Below, in pieces: positions 52,324-61,344 of a stretch of DNA of 64,000 bases. The stretch's first letter is position 1. The number at the start of each line of letters is the position of its first letter. The stretch comes from Candidatus Auribacterota bacterium. Its GTDB lineage: Bacteria; Auribacterota; JAFGBW01; JAFGJP01. Location of the stretch: positions 1 to 64,000 of the forward strand of contig JAGLFH010000005.1 in NCBI GenBank assembly GCA_023144635.1. Reading direction: 5' to 3'. A model generated the notes under the pieces. The model did no database searches and was not told where the DNA came from. It saw nothing but the letters and a program-made list of their open reading frames with translations. Position numbers and translations under genes: made by a program.

Positions 52324-55300
52324 ATGTATCATACGGATTTTGTCCACCTTCATCAACATACTGAATACAGCCTTCTTGACGGTGCATGTAAATTAAATGA
52401 CCTACTTGATAGGGCTATAGAATATAAAATGCCTGCTCTTGCTATTACTGATCATGGCACAATGCATGGAGTGATAGATTTTTATCAGAAAGCAAAATCA
52501 AAAGGTATAAAACCTATTATCGGGTGTGAGGCTTACATTGCTCCCGGGTCAAGAAAAAATAAAAAGACACATGGAGTTAGAGATGCCGCTTTTCATATTG
52601 TTCTTCTTGTGAAGGATGAAAATGGATACAAGAATCTTATGAAATTAATGAGTATGGCGCAGATAGAAGGTTTTTATTATAAACCCAGAATAGATAAGGA
52701 TATTTTATCTAAACATTCCGAAGGACTCATAGGAATGTCAGCTTGTTTAAAAGGAGAGATCCCGTATCTTTTATCCCATGAGATGCATGAAGAAGCCGAG
52801 CAGGCTATTAAGCAATACGTAGATATTTTTGGGAAAGAGGATTTCTATCTTGAATTGATGGACCACGGTATAAAAGAGCAGAAGATAGTAAATAAAGAGC
52901 TTTTAAGATTAGGAAAAAAATTCAATCTTCAAACCGTTGCTACAAATGATTCTCATTATCTTGATAAAGCTGATGCTTTTGCTCATGAAGTACTCTTGTG
53001 TATACAGACCGGTACCACAATAGACGATCCAAATCATATGCGTTTTTCAAATAATGAGTTTTACTTTAAGTCTCCTGAAGAAATGAAAAATATATTTAAA
53101 TCAGTTCCTGATGCGCTGAAAAACACGATTGCAATACAGGAAAAATGCAATCTAGAACTTGATTTTTCGAAATTCCATCTACCAAAGTTCAACCCGCCTG
53201 ACAATAAAAAACCAGTCGAATATTTAGAAGAACTTTGCAGGCAGTCTTTAAGTAAAAAATATAATGAAAAGAGCAAAGAAGTTGATGAACGCCTTAAGCA
53301 TGAGCTCGGGATTATAAAGCAGATGGGATTTAGCAGTTATTTTCTTATGGTAAGAGATATTGTTCACTTTGCAAAAGAAAATGGTATTTTTGTTGGTCCT
53401 GGTAGAGGCTCTGCTGCCGGAAGCCTCGTTTCATATGTTTTGGGAATAACTAATATAGATCCTCTTAAATATAATCTGCTTTTTGAAAGATTTTTAAATC
53501 CTGACCGTATAAGCATGCCGGATATAGATGTTGATTTTGCTGATAACAGACGTTCTGAAGTTATCAATTATATATCAGAAAAATACGGTAAAGAAAATGT
53601 CTCACAGATAATAACGTTTGGAACTTTGAGTGCAAAAGCTGTTATTCGTGATGTTGCTAGAGTGCTTGGATTTAGTTATCAAAGAGCAGATACTATAGCA
53701 AAGATGATCCCAACAGAACTTAATATGACGCTTTTAAAAGCATTAGAGACGGAAGATAGCTTAAAGACTCTTTATAATGATGACAAGGATGTGAAAAGAC
53801 TTTTTGATATTGCTTTTAGGTTAGAAGGTATTCCCCGAAATGCTTCTACACATGCTGCAGGAGTGATAATCTCAAATGAAAAGATCTGGGAATATGTTCC
53901 GGTTTGCCGTGGCCAGAATAGTGAAATGGTAACCCAATATTCAATGAAGCCGCTGGAAAAACTAGGTCTTCTAAAAATGGATATACTTGGTCTTAAAACA
54001 CTCACAGTAATTCAAGAGACATTGAGTACAATAAAAAAGACAAAAAATGAGGATATTGACCTCGACAAGATTGATATTAGTGATAAAAAAACATATGAGC
54101 TTTTAAATAAAGCTAACACTATAGGAGTATTCCAGCTGGAAAGTTCAGGTATGCGCGAGCTTTGCAGGAGGATCGGTCTTTCGCAGATAGAAGAGATCAT
54201 TGCTATGATAGCGCTTTACAGGCCTGGACCGATGAATATGCTTGATGATTATGTTCAACGAAAGCATGGTAAGATTAATGTGACATATTATCATAATTCT
54301 TTGAAACCTATCCTTGAGAATACTTATGGCATCATGCTTTATCAGGAGCAAGTTATGCAGACAGCGAGTGTTTTGGCAGGATTTTCTCTAGCCCAAGCTG
54401 ATACGCTTAGAAGGATCATGGGCAAGAAGATAACAGAAAAAATGAGAGAGCAGGAAGAAATATTCATAACAGGTGCTGTTAAGAAAAAAATAAAAAGGAA
54501 TGTTGCTGAAAAAGTGTTTGAAGCAATGGCTTATTTTGCAGGGTACGGATTTAATAAATCGCACAGTGCTGCTTATGCCGTGATTGCTTTTCAAACAGCA
54601 TTTTTGAAAGCAAATTATCCAGTGGAATTCATGGCATCTTTACTTTCATCAGAGCTTAGGAATACCGACAAGATCACACGTTACATAGATGAAAGTAAAA
54701 ATATGGGCATCAATGTTCTTCCTCCGGATGTTAATGAAAGTTTCAATAATTTTACCGTTGTTAATGACAATATCCGTTTTGGTCTTGCTGCTATAAAAAA
54801 TGTTGGTGAAACAGCAGTAAGATCGATCATTAAGGCCAGGAAAGAAGAAGGTAAATTTAAATCGATACTTGATTTTTTTAAGCGCATAGACCCTCGTGTT
54901 GTAAACAAAAAGGTAGTAGAAAGCCTTATAAAATGCGGAGCTTTTCATTCTCTTAATGAGAACAGATCTGAAATATTCTTTAACCTGGATGCTCTTTTAA
55001 GTTATGTAACTGCATCTCATCGTGATCGTCAGAAAGGTCAGGAATCATTATTTTCTCTTATGGATGAGCAAAAAAACGAGGCTGATATCTTTGATTTTAA
55101 ATCATGTCCTGAATGGTCAAAAAACGAACGTCTGAAATATGAAAAAGAACTGCTTGGTTTTTATGTAACAGGTCATCCTCTTTCACGCTATGAAAAGCTT
55201 CTAAGAAGGTGCAGTGCAGATGATGCAGGATCCTTAAGCGATAAAAAAGACGGAGATGAAATAAAAATAGGTGGAATAGTTGCTTCGATAAAAATAGCTA

Positions 55301-55791
55301 CAACACGTTCTAAGGGCGAGAAAATGGCTATTATAAGATTTGAAAACCTCCAGAATAATATAGAGGTAATAGCATTTCCTTCAGCTTATAAAAAATATCA
55401 GGAGCTTTTACATGAAGGGGCGCTTCTTTTCATTTTCGGCAGAATAAGTATGCGCGATGATACTCCCAAAATAAGTGCTCAGAGCGTATATTTGCTGGAA
55501 ACTATGTTAACGGATATTAAGGCGGCATTTTATATTAATGTGAATAATCCGGATAGAGCTATGCTAAACAACATTGATAATATAATTAAAGAACACAAAG
55601 GCAATTCTCCAGTTTATCTTGATATGACATTTCCTGATAGTGCAAGAGTACTTCTGAAAGCAGGAGATGTAAAAACAGTGCAAGCAGAAGAAAAGACTAT
55701 TAATGCCTTTGAAAATCTTCTTGGTGAAGATACTGTCTGGCTAAAGCTTGTAAATGGTAATAACGGAAACGGAAGAAAAAAGTCTTATTAG
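52324..55791 (+). CDS. dnaE: DNA polymerase III alpha subunit
   Basis: Replicative polymerase. An N-terminal PHP domain (DFVHLHQHTEYSLLDGACKLNDLLDRAIEYK) is followed by the polymerase core with FVGPGRGSAAGSLVSYVLGIT and the catalytic aspartates in PDIDVDFADNRRSEV. Then helix-hairpin-helix (ILDFFKRIDPRVVNKK) and an OB fold (EIKIGGIVASIKIATTRSKGEKMA). At 1155 residues it is a normal DnaE1. GGAG precedes ATG. No error-prone DnaE2 features. Confidence 0.96.
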   Translation: MYHTDFVHLHQHTEYSLLDGACKLNDLLDRAIEYKMPALAITDHGTMHGVIDFYQKAKSKGIKPIIGCEAYIAPGSRKNKKTHGVRDAAFHIVLLVKDENGYKNLMKLMSMAQIEGFYYKPRIDKDILSKHSEGLIGMSACLKGEIPYLLSHEMHEEAEQAIKQYVDIFGKEDFYLELMDHGIKEQKIVNKELLRLGKKFNLQTVATNDSHYLDKADAFAHEVLLCIQTGTTIDDPNHMRFSNNEFYFKSPEEMKNIFKSVPDALKNTIAIQEKCNLELDFSKFHLPKFNPPDNKKPVEYLEELCRQSLSKKYNEKSKEVDERLKHELGIIKQMGFSSYFLMVRDIVHFAKENGIFVGPGRGSAAGSLVSYVLGITNIDPLKYNLLFERFLNPDRISMPDIDVDFADNRRSEVINYISEKYGKENVSQIITFGTLSAKAVIRDVARVLGFSYQRADTIAKMIPTELNMTLLKALETEDSLKTLYNDDKDVKRLFDIAFRLEGIPRNASTHAAGVIISNEKIWEYVPVCRGQNSEMVTQYSMKPLEKLGLLKMDILGLKTLTVIQETLSTIKKTKNEDIDLDKIDISDKKTYELLNKANTIGVFQLESSGMRELCRRIGLSQIEEIIAMIALYRPGPMNMLDDYVQRKHGKINVTYYHNSLKPILENTYGIMLYQEQVMQTASVLAGFSLAQADTLRRIMGKKITEKMREQEEIFITGAVKKKIKRNVAEKVFEAMAYFAGYGFNKSHSAAYAVIAFQTAFLKANYPVEFMASLLSSELRNTDKITRYIDESKNMGINVLPPDVNESFNNFTVVNDNIRFGLAAIKNVGETAVRSIIKARKEEGKFKSILDFFKRIDPRVVNKKVVESLIKCGAFHSLNENRSEIFFNLDALLSYVTASHRDRQKGQESLFSLMDEQKNEADIFDFKSCPEWSKNERLKYEKELLGFYVTGHPLSRYEKLLRRCSADDAGSLSDKKDGDEIKIGGIVASIKIATTRSKGEKMAIIRFENLQNNIEVIAFPSAYKKYQELLHEGALLFIFGRISMRDDTPKISAQSVYLLETMLTDIKAAFYINVNNPDRAMLNNIDNIIKEHKGNSPVYLDMTFPDSARVLLKAGDVKTVQAEEKTINAFENLLGEDTVWLKLVNGNNGNGRKKSY

Positions 55792-56115
55792 ACTTAAGGG
55801 AGAAACGAAAAATATTTTCTTCTTTTTATACGGGCGCAGTCAAGCGGCGCCCCTACACACGTTTTATTCTCACTGTTTTATATGGATCTCTGTTGGAGTT
55901 TATCCCGTAGCTAATATGGGACAGGGATGACAACCTTTTAGTATTTAGTTTTCAGTTGTTAGTAATTAGTAAAACAAAAAAAACTAAATCCATTTTACTT
56001 TTTATCTCTTTCCTTATCGAAGATAAGGAAACTGACTATTCTCTCTGTGTCCTCTGTGGCAAATTTATTATTATTTGTTTCCGAAGGAAACTCCTTAACT
56101 TTTAATTTTTCACTT
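55792..56115. repeat. Repeat-filled gap between converging dnaE and DUF1573 genes
   Basis: Holds GGGCGC-AGTCAAGC-GGCGCCC (palindrome, 55832-55852), then a diverged copy of the GGGATGACAACCTTTTA repeat (55924-55940; 17 bases identical to 894-910), then CTCTGTGTCCTCTGTGGCAAA (56043-56063). No ORF. Both neighbours end here, so transcription converges on this mosaic. Confidence 0.6.
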
Positions 56116-56523
56116 TTATTTTTTAATTTCTATTTCTTTTTCTTCAAGTGAGATATTTCCTGTAATCTCAAAATTGTATGTTTTTTTCTTTGAATCTTTG
56201 AAATATAGAATGATCTTTTTACTGAAAGTCCCTTTGCTGACAAGATTAAGATCTATTCGAAAAATTACTTCATGTATATCACCTGATTCAAGAAATACTT
56301 CTGTGCTGTTTTGAATAGTTATGCTTTTGCATGTGCTATCAATGTTTTCAAGGTATATATTTTGTTTTTCGTTATTTCTTATCAAGAACTTATATTCTAA
56401 TACTTCTGTACAGTCTTTAATAATTCCAAGATCAATAGAGGGTGGCTTTATTTCTAGGCCGTATATCAATGAACATGGAGCAAATATTAATAGCAAAAAC
56501 AAAAGAAAGAACATTTTATTCAT
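56116..56523 (-). CDS. Secreted DUF1573-type beta-sandwich protein
   Basis: A 135-residue protein with signal peptide (MFFLLFLLLIFAPCSLIYG) and one Ig-like domain: IDLGIIKDCTEVLEYKFLIRNNEKQNIYLENIDSTCKSITI ... GTFSKKIILYFKDSKKKTYNFEITGNIS. This matches the DUF1573 pattern (N-x-G-type repeats, here with a single Cys in DSTCKS instead of SCGC). The GAGGAG ribosome site fits ATG 56523. It is 36 bases after the recombinase gene on the same strand. Confidence 0.65.
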   Translation of the reverse strand: MNKMFFLLFLLLIFAPCSLIYGLEIKPPSIDLGIIKDCTEVLEYKFLIRNNEKQNIYLENIDSTCKSITIQNSTEVFLESGDIHEVIFRIDLNLVSKGTFSKKIILYFKDSKKKTYNFEITGNISLEEKEIEIKK

Positions 56524-56559
56524 TTAATTCTCCTCTTAAATATTCTAATAATTTAAGAA

Positions 56560-57450
56560 TTATCCACCTAAAGGATGGAATTTCTTATGTATCTTTTTTA
56601 GATGGCTTCTATCAATGTGCGTATATATTTGTGTAGTGGAAATATCAGCATGTCCGAGCAGTTCCTGGACTATTCTTAGATCTGCCCCATAGGTCAAAAG
56701 ATGCGTTGCAAATGAATGCCGGAGAGTATGAGGATAAACATCTTTTGTTATGCCGGCTTTCAAAGCATAGTGCTTTATTATTTTCCATATACTTTGCCTG
56801 CTTAGCCTTTTTTTGAATTTTGATAAAAAAAGAATTTCTGCCTTTTTTGCATTATTATCCCTTTCTTTATTTATATAATTATTAATAGATAAAATTGCTT
56901 TTTTACCCATAGGTATAATTCTTTCTTTACCTCCTTTACCTATGCATTTCAAAAATCCGGAAGATAGGTTTATATTACATATTGTAAGTGATGAAAGCTC
57001 ACTTACACGAAGTCCGGATGCATAGAGAAGTTCAATGATCGAGGTATTTCTCCAGTAATTAGGTTTTATTTTGTCTACGGAGTCGATCATATTTGCAATC
57101 TCCTGAGGACTTAATATATTTGGAAGAGTACTCCATATTTTAGGGCTATCAATAAATTCAGAAGGATCTTCTACTATAAACCCTTCATTGAATAAAAATT
57201 TCATAAAACCTTTAATTGATACTATTGCTCTTGCAATAGTACTGTAATTTTCTTTTTTTTCAGATCGGGCAATAGTGAAATCTACAATATGCTTTCTATT
57301 TATCATGTTATAATCAGATACTCTTTTCTTTTTAAGAAAAGAAAGAAATTTTAAAAGATCGCTGGAATATGCCTGAATAGTATTATTTGAGAGACCTTTT
57401 TCAATTTTAAGGAATTCAATATATGAATCGAAATGGTGAGAAGTGTTCAT
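56560..57450 (-). CDS. Tyrosine recombinase, XerC/XerD type
   Basis: A 296-residue chromosome-dimer resolution type recombinase. The N-terminal SAM-like domain (FDSYIEFLKIEKGLSNNTIQAYSSDLLKFLSFL) is followed by the catalytic residues Arg (ASGLRVSELSSL), Lys (GKGGKERIIP), His-x-x-Arg (PHTLRHSFATHLL), His (LGHADISTTQ) and Tyr (IYTHID). It is complete. Overlaps the CheB-like gene by 4 bases, an odd partner. It could also be an integrase; no attachment site or island edge is visible. Confidence 0.88.
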   Translation of the reverse strand: MNTSHHFDSYIEFLKIEKGLSNNTIQAYSSDLLKFLSFLKKKRVSDYNMINRKHIVDFTIARSEKKENYSTIARAIVSIKGFMKFLFNEGFIVEDPSEFIDSPKIWSTLPNILSPQEIANMIDSVDKIKPNYWRNTSIIELLYASGLRVSELSSLTICNINLSSGFLKCIGKGGKERIIPMGKKAILSINNYINKERDNNAKKAEILFLSKFKKRLSRQSIWKIIKHYALKAGITKDVYPHTLRHSFATHLLTYGADLRIVQELLGHADISTTQIYTHIDRSHLKKIHKKFHPLGG

Positions 57451-58478
57451 TTTTCTTTTATCAGCTGAACGCAGACATCAGCTATTTTATAATATGGAAG
57501 TATATAGTCAACACATCCTGATTCAATAGCGCTTTTAGGCATTCCGAAAATCATGGACGTCTCCTCATTTTGAGCTATAACTGTGCCACCAGCTTTTTTA
57601 ACAGCCATTATACCTTCAGTACCATCATGCCCTATACCTGTAAGTATTGCAGCAACAATACGTTTTCCAAAAATTTTTATAGCAGAGAACATAGTTATGT
57701 CTATTGCAGGTCTTACGCTCCATAACTTGGCTCTTTGGTTAAGATGTAAAGCGTTATCATTACCGTTTTTTACTACTTCAAGATGATAGTCTCCTTTAGC
57801 GACATAAATATGATTATCATATAAAATATCTCCTTCTTCTGCTTCTTTCATGCTTTTGGAGGTATTTGTAGAAAGCGTCTGAACTAGTGTACGTGAAAAA
57901 AGAAATGGTATATGCTGGACTATTATAATTGCCGCGGGAACTTCATCCAGCATCTGCAAAAGAATATTTTTTAAAATCCTGGGACCTCCAGCAGAAGAAC
58001 CTATTATTACCAGCTTTTCCGCTTTTTTCAATCCAGGAGTTTCTAAAACAACCTGTTTTTCTTCTTTAGGTACCTTGGATTCGATGTTTTTTATCTGGTA
58101 GTTTATTTTTTCAGCAAGAATTTCGCTTGTATCATGTTCTCCAAGTTTAAAAAATGAAAAAAGAACTCCAAGTTTGACCTTTTTTATAAGTTCATTTATT
58201 CCTATTTCATCCTTGAACTTAGTAGAATAAACAAGAAGTTTTACTGGAGAATTATTTAAAAGAGGATGCAGTTTTAAAAGAAATTCATAAGAGATCATAT
58301 CTGTTTTGATTATAAGTATGTCCGGAAGGAATTCTTTCAGCATACGTATAAGCTTTAGCTCGCTGTGGGCATGTCCTATTATTATAAAATTTTTTGTGGT
58401 TTTTGTTATCCCCTGAATGATCTCAGTGTTATGATAACTGTCTTCTAAAAAAATTAAAGTTTGTAGATTTTTTTTCAT
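57447..58478 (-). CDS. CheB-like methylesterase with degenerate receiver
   Basis: A 343-residue protein. The C-terminal two thirds is a CheB methylesterase: LVIIGSSAGGPRIL (Ser), IIIVQHIPFLFS (His), LTGIGHDGTEGIMAVKKAGG (Asp). The N-terminal 120 residues have the receiver fold, but at the phosphoacceptor position reads ILIIKTDMI (Lys instead of Asp), so phosphorylation is unlikely. CheR, CheA and MCP genes are absent. It follows the CheY-like gene by 12 bases. Confidence 0.85.
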   Translation of the reverse strand: MKKNLQTLIFLEDSYHNTEIIQGITKTTKNFIIIGHAHSELKLIRMLKEFLPDILIIKTDMISYEFLLKLHPLLNNSPVKLLVYSTKFKDEIGINELIKKVKLGVLFSFFKLGEHDTSEILAEKINYQIKNIESKVPKEEKQVVLETPGLKKAEKLVIIGSSAGGPRILKNILLQMLDEVPAAIIIVQHIPFLFSRTLVQTLSTNTSKSMKEAEEGDILYDNHIYVAKGDYHLEVVKNGNDNALHLNQRAKLWSVRPAIDITMFSAIKIFGKRIVAAILTGIGHDGTEGIMAVKKAGGTVIAQNEETSMIFGMPKSAIESGCVDYILPYYKIADVCVQLIKEK

Positions 58479-58490
58479 TATAAATTTAAC

Positions 58491-58889
58491 TCAAGATTTA
58501 TCAGTATCCAGCTTTTCTTTAATAAGTTCATTTGTTCTTTTAACAAGGTATTTTAGATCGAATGGTTTTGCTATAAAATCGTTTGCTCCAAGCATTCGGC
58601 AATTTTCAATGTTTTCATCAGAGGCATATCCCGATATGACAATAATAGGAATGATAGGATCTATTTGCCTAATTGCCTTAATTGCTTCGAATCCGTCCAT
58701 TTCAGGCATATGAAGATCCATGAGTACAAGATCAAAGTGTGAGTTCATAAGTGCTTGAAATCCGTCATATCCGGTATTAGTCAGGGTGATCTTAGCTTTT
58801 TCATTGTTGAATACTTCACTAAGAAGATCACGTACATGTTTATCGTCATCGATTATGAGAATAGAACTATCAGTTATGCAGCTTTTCAT
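58491..58889 (-). CDS. Single-domain response regulator (CheY-like)
   Basis: A 132-residue receiver with ILIIDDDKHVRDLL, phosphoacceptor Asp in LVLMDLHMPEMDGFEAI, and FIAKPFDLKYL with the conserved Lys. It starts the minus-strand operon with the CheB-like, recombinase and DUF1573 genes. A partner kinase is not adjacent. Confidence 0.9.
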   Translation of the reverse strand: MKSCITDSSILIIDDDKHVRDLLSEVFNNEKAKITLTNTGYDGFQALMNSHFDLVLMDLHMPEMDGFEAIKAIRQIDPIIPIIVISGYASDENIENCRMLGANDFIAKPFDLKYLVKRTNELIKEKLDTDKS

Positions 58890-59014
58890 ATGAATGGCTC
58901 CGCATTGTTTATGTTTTGACAGGTATCATGTTTTTGTGTTTTTATAATTATTTTAGTATCATTGCGGAAATTAAGCAATCTCAATATTTTCTAAAATTCA
59001 GGAGGTAACGTTTT

Positions 59015-59101
59015 ATGCGCTATTTTAATAGTTGCTATATTCGGGCAAAGGTAAAAAACAGCGTTTTATCATGTAATATATATTTTTTATTATTGAAATA
59101 G
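59015..59101 (+). CDS. Possible 28-residue small ORF
   Basis: ATG at 59015 lies 9 bases after AGGAGG (59000-59005), giving MRYFNSCYIRAKVKNSVLSC then a hydrophobic end and TAG. It is below the ORF-track limit. The strong ribosome site in an otherwise empty gap is the only support; no homologue is known to me. It ends 49 bases before the next gene. Confidence 0.3.
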   Translation: MRYFNSCYIRAKVKNSVLSCNIYFLLLK

Positions 59102-59150
59102 GAAAATATAATATAGAATAAGAAAAAACACTATTTAAAGGAGGGTTTGT

Positions 59151-59354
59151 ATGTGGAGAAAAACAGGATTATATTTAATTATTGCAATATTTGCATTTAT
59201 AATTGGAACAGCTTTTAACATGGACCTATTTGCAGAAAAAAAAGATGATGATAAAAAATATGAAATGATTTTAAAGAAACTTTATAAGCTTGAAAAGAAT
59301 CAAGAAGAACAAATAAAAATGTTGAAAAGAATCAATACCAAGATCCAATTTTAA
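59151..59354 (+). CDS. Small membrane-anchored coiled-coil protein
   Basis: A 67-residue protein with an N-terminal membrane/signal helix (TGLYLIIAIFAFIIGTAFNM) followed by a charged helix KYEMILKKLYKLEKNQEEQIKMLKRINTK with heptad-like spacing. AAAGGAGGG before ATG is the best ribosome site in the area. Unknown family. It precedes the CvpA-like gene by 23 bases. Confidence 0.6.
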   Translation: MWRKTGLYLIIAIFAFIIGTAFNMDLFAEKKDDDKKYEMILKKLYKLEKNQEEQIKMLKRINTKIQF

Positions 59355-59377
59355 AGTTTTATTGAAGGTGCTAAAAA

Positions 59378-60367
59378 GTGTATTTTGACGGAATATTACT
59401 AGGCTTTATATTATTATATGTCCTGATAGGCCTTATGAGATATGCGCTTAGAAGTTTTTTAAGTTTTATTTTTTTTATTATATATCTTTTAGCTATAGTT
59501 TTTTTTCCGGAATCATTACAACAATATCAGAATCATTATGTTTCTCTTTTGGATTTTTTAAAATCCGTTTTTGCTGTTTCTATGATTTATCTGGCAGGAT
59601 ATTTTCTTCTAGCGCTTACTGGATCACTTATATCTTCCTTATTCTATAAATCAAAAAAAGATAAGATGAGCCGCTCATCTAAACTACTAAGCAGGTTAAT
59701 AAGTGTTTTCTTTTCTTTTTTGCATGGTACAACTGTTTCTCTTGTACTCGTTCTTATGATGATCTTAGGGCTTCAATATTATGGTGTTGAAAGTAAACTA
59801 TCTGACCACTGGATTAAAAACTCATATGCATTGAAATACGGCATAAAACTGGTTGATTATATCCCAAAAGAATATTCGCAAAAATTTAAGAGGGTAAATA
59901 CTATTTTAGCTTCTTTAATAAACAGTGATGTCAATAAAAAGATAGTTGAGTGTTCTTCATTTAAGCGGCTTAAAAGCACAGATGCATTTCAAGAGATGAT
60001 TGAAAAAATATCAGAAAAGCAGGAAAACGGAGTTTCTCCAGATGATATGACTTCTTTTATTTCTGAAGATATATTTAAAAGATTTTTTGAAGACGAAGAA
60101 GTCTATAAAATAATATCTTCAGATAATTTTTTTGAGGAATTGGATGATCTTCTTTCAAAAAGAAAAGTTTATTTTAAGAAAATGGAAAAGAAAAAGTCTG
60201 ATTTTAAGCCAGATTCAATATTACATCTTAAAAATGGAAATAAAGTTGATTGTAAAATTGTGTATCAGAATGATTTTGTCGTAGATGTGATAGTTTTATA
60301 TGGAGATGATGAAATACCTACTAAATTTTATAAAAAAGAGATAAAAAAAATAACAGATATGAGGTGA
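59378..60367 (+). CDS. CvpA-like membrane protein with cytoplasmic extension
   Basis: GTG start with GAAGG upstream. The first 150 residues hold four transmembrane helices arranged as in CvpA/colicin V production proteins (ILLGFILLYVLIGLMRYALRSFLSFIFF ... LHGTTVSLVLVLMMILGL). The remaining 180 residues are soluble, ending with SILHLKNGNKVDCKIVYQ, a small beta motif reminiscent of the one in the 4566-5498 protein (SDGKIMYGKI). Function unknown. Confidence 0.6.
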   Translation: MYFDGILLGFILLYVLIGLMRYALRSFLSFIFFIIYLLAIVFFPESLQQYQNHYVSLLDFLKSVFAVSMIYLAGYFLLALTGSLISSLFYKSKKDKMSRSSKLLSRLISVFFSFLHGTTVSLVLVLMMILGLQYYGVESKLSDHWIKNSYALKYGIKLVDYIPKEYSQKFKRVNTILASLINSDVNKKIVECSSFKRLKSTDAFQEMIEKISEKQENGVSPDDMTSFISEDIFKRFFEDEEVYKIISSDNFFEELDDLLSKRKVYFKKMEKKKSDFKPDSILHLKNGNKVDCKIVYQNDFVVDVIVLYGDDEIPTKFYKKEIKKITDMR

Positions 60368-60374
60368 CATCTTT

Positions 60375-60644
60375 TTGACTCAAAATAAAGATAATACAGA
60401 TGCTTATAAATCTCCTTGGTATTTAAAGAAAGGTTTTATCTTTGTAAACCTTTTTTTTGTTTTAGGTCCTTTAGCTTTTCCTTTATTGTGGAAGAGTAGA
60501 GAATTCACCAAAAAAGAAAAATATATCTATACTCTTATAGTTGTAACTTTAACAGTCCTTGTTATAGCTGCAGGCAGTTATATTACAGTTACACTATATA
60601 AACACTATCAGTATCTTAATGATGTAATGAATGAGCTTTACTAA
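60375..60644 (+). CDS. Small membrane protein with two helices
   Basis: An 89-residue protein, TTG start 7 bases after the CvpA-like stop. SPWYLKKGFIFVNLFFVLGPLAFPLLWKSREFTKKEKYIYTLIVVTLTVLVIAAGSYI shows two membrane helices with a basic loop. Family unknown. Translational coupling with the CvpA-like gene is likely. Confidence 0.6.
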   Translation: MTQNKDNTDAYKSPWYLKKGFIFVNLFFVLGPLAFPLLWKSREFTKKEKYIYTLIVVTLTVLVIAAGSYITVTLYKHYQYLNDVMNELY

Positions 60645-60912
60645 AAAGAAGTTATTTGCTTCTCTCTTTGTTGGACTCAAAGAGCATGTAATACTCGGCC
60701 AGATAAGACCTCCACCTTTTGGGACACTTACCTCGCTTTAGGAGGACAGCATTGATTCTTTTAAAATTTTCTATATTTTTTATGTTCATTGTATTCACCA
60801 CTAATAAAATCGGAAAAATTAATGTTTTTATTTAGATAAAAATACAAAAAGCATTAAATATACCATAGGTCATAAATATCGAAATTAATTAAAGAATGAT
60901 AGAAGCTGCTAA
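60645..60912. other. Intergenic stretch without supported genes
   Basis: About 270 AT-rich bases. GGACTCAAAGAGCATG and TTTAGGAGGACA (60734-60745) are notable; TTTTAGGAGGACA also occurs at 1055. No ORF or clear terminator. Confidence 0.3.
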
Positions 60913-61279
60913 TGTGTAGCAGTTTGCGTTAATTATTTAACAATTAGCTTTCGCTTTTGGCTTGGGCAGGAGGCAAAAAATTCCTATCTGACTCTTTTGA
61001 TTGTAAAAAGATTAGGGCCTAAACCATTGAAAGCACTGGTTCTTGTTAGCAAGATCATATATGGTAAAAAGGTTGTTTTTTGATATCCTGCCCGATATCG
61101 TTTTGCTACATGGAGGAAAAGATGTGACACCTTATCCGGTTGATCAAACATATATAAAAACCATCGATGTTCTTAAAAGAGCAGTAAAGAAAATAAAACC
61201 TGACGATGCGAAAGATCAAGAGCTCTTAATCGGCTTCATAAGCTTATGCCGAATAAAAAAAGATCTAAATTATTTTTAA
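60913..61279 (+). pseudogene. Frameshifted gene remnant of unknown family
   Basis: Two open frames join exactly at a six-T run (61076-61081). The first reads ...GQEAKNSYLTLLIVKRLGPKPLKA...KIIYGKKVVF then stops (TGA 61081); removing one T continues it in the next frame as DILPDIVLLHGGKDVTPYPVDQTYIKT...SLCRIKKDLNYF. The combined ~120 residues look like ordinary protein sequence, but there is no start codon after the upstream stop at 60910. I do not recognise the family. It overlaps the nadB ORF extension, not the true nadB start. Confidence 0.5.
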
Positions 61280-61344
61280 ATGCCTTTTGCTTTTTTACCT
61301 ATATTATTTTAAAATGTAACATTTATTTTGATTACACTAAAATT

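Noticed and set aside
56560-57450. Phage or island integrase
   Set aside because: No attachment repeats, tRNA junction or phage genes; a housekeeping Xer-type recombinase fits.
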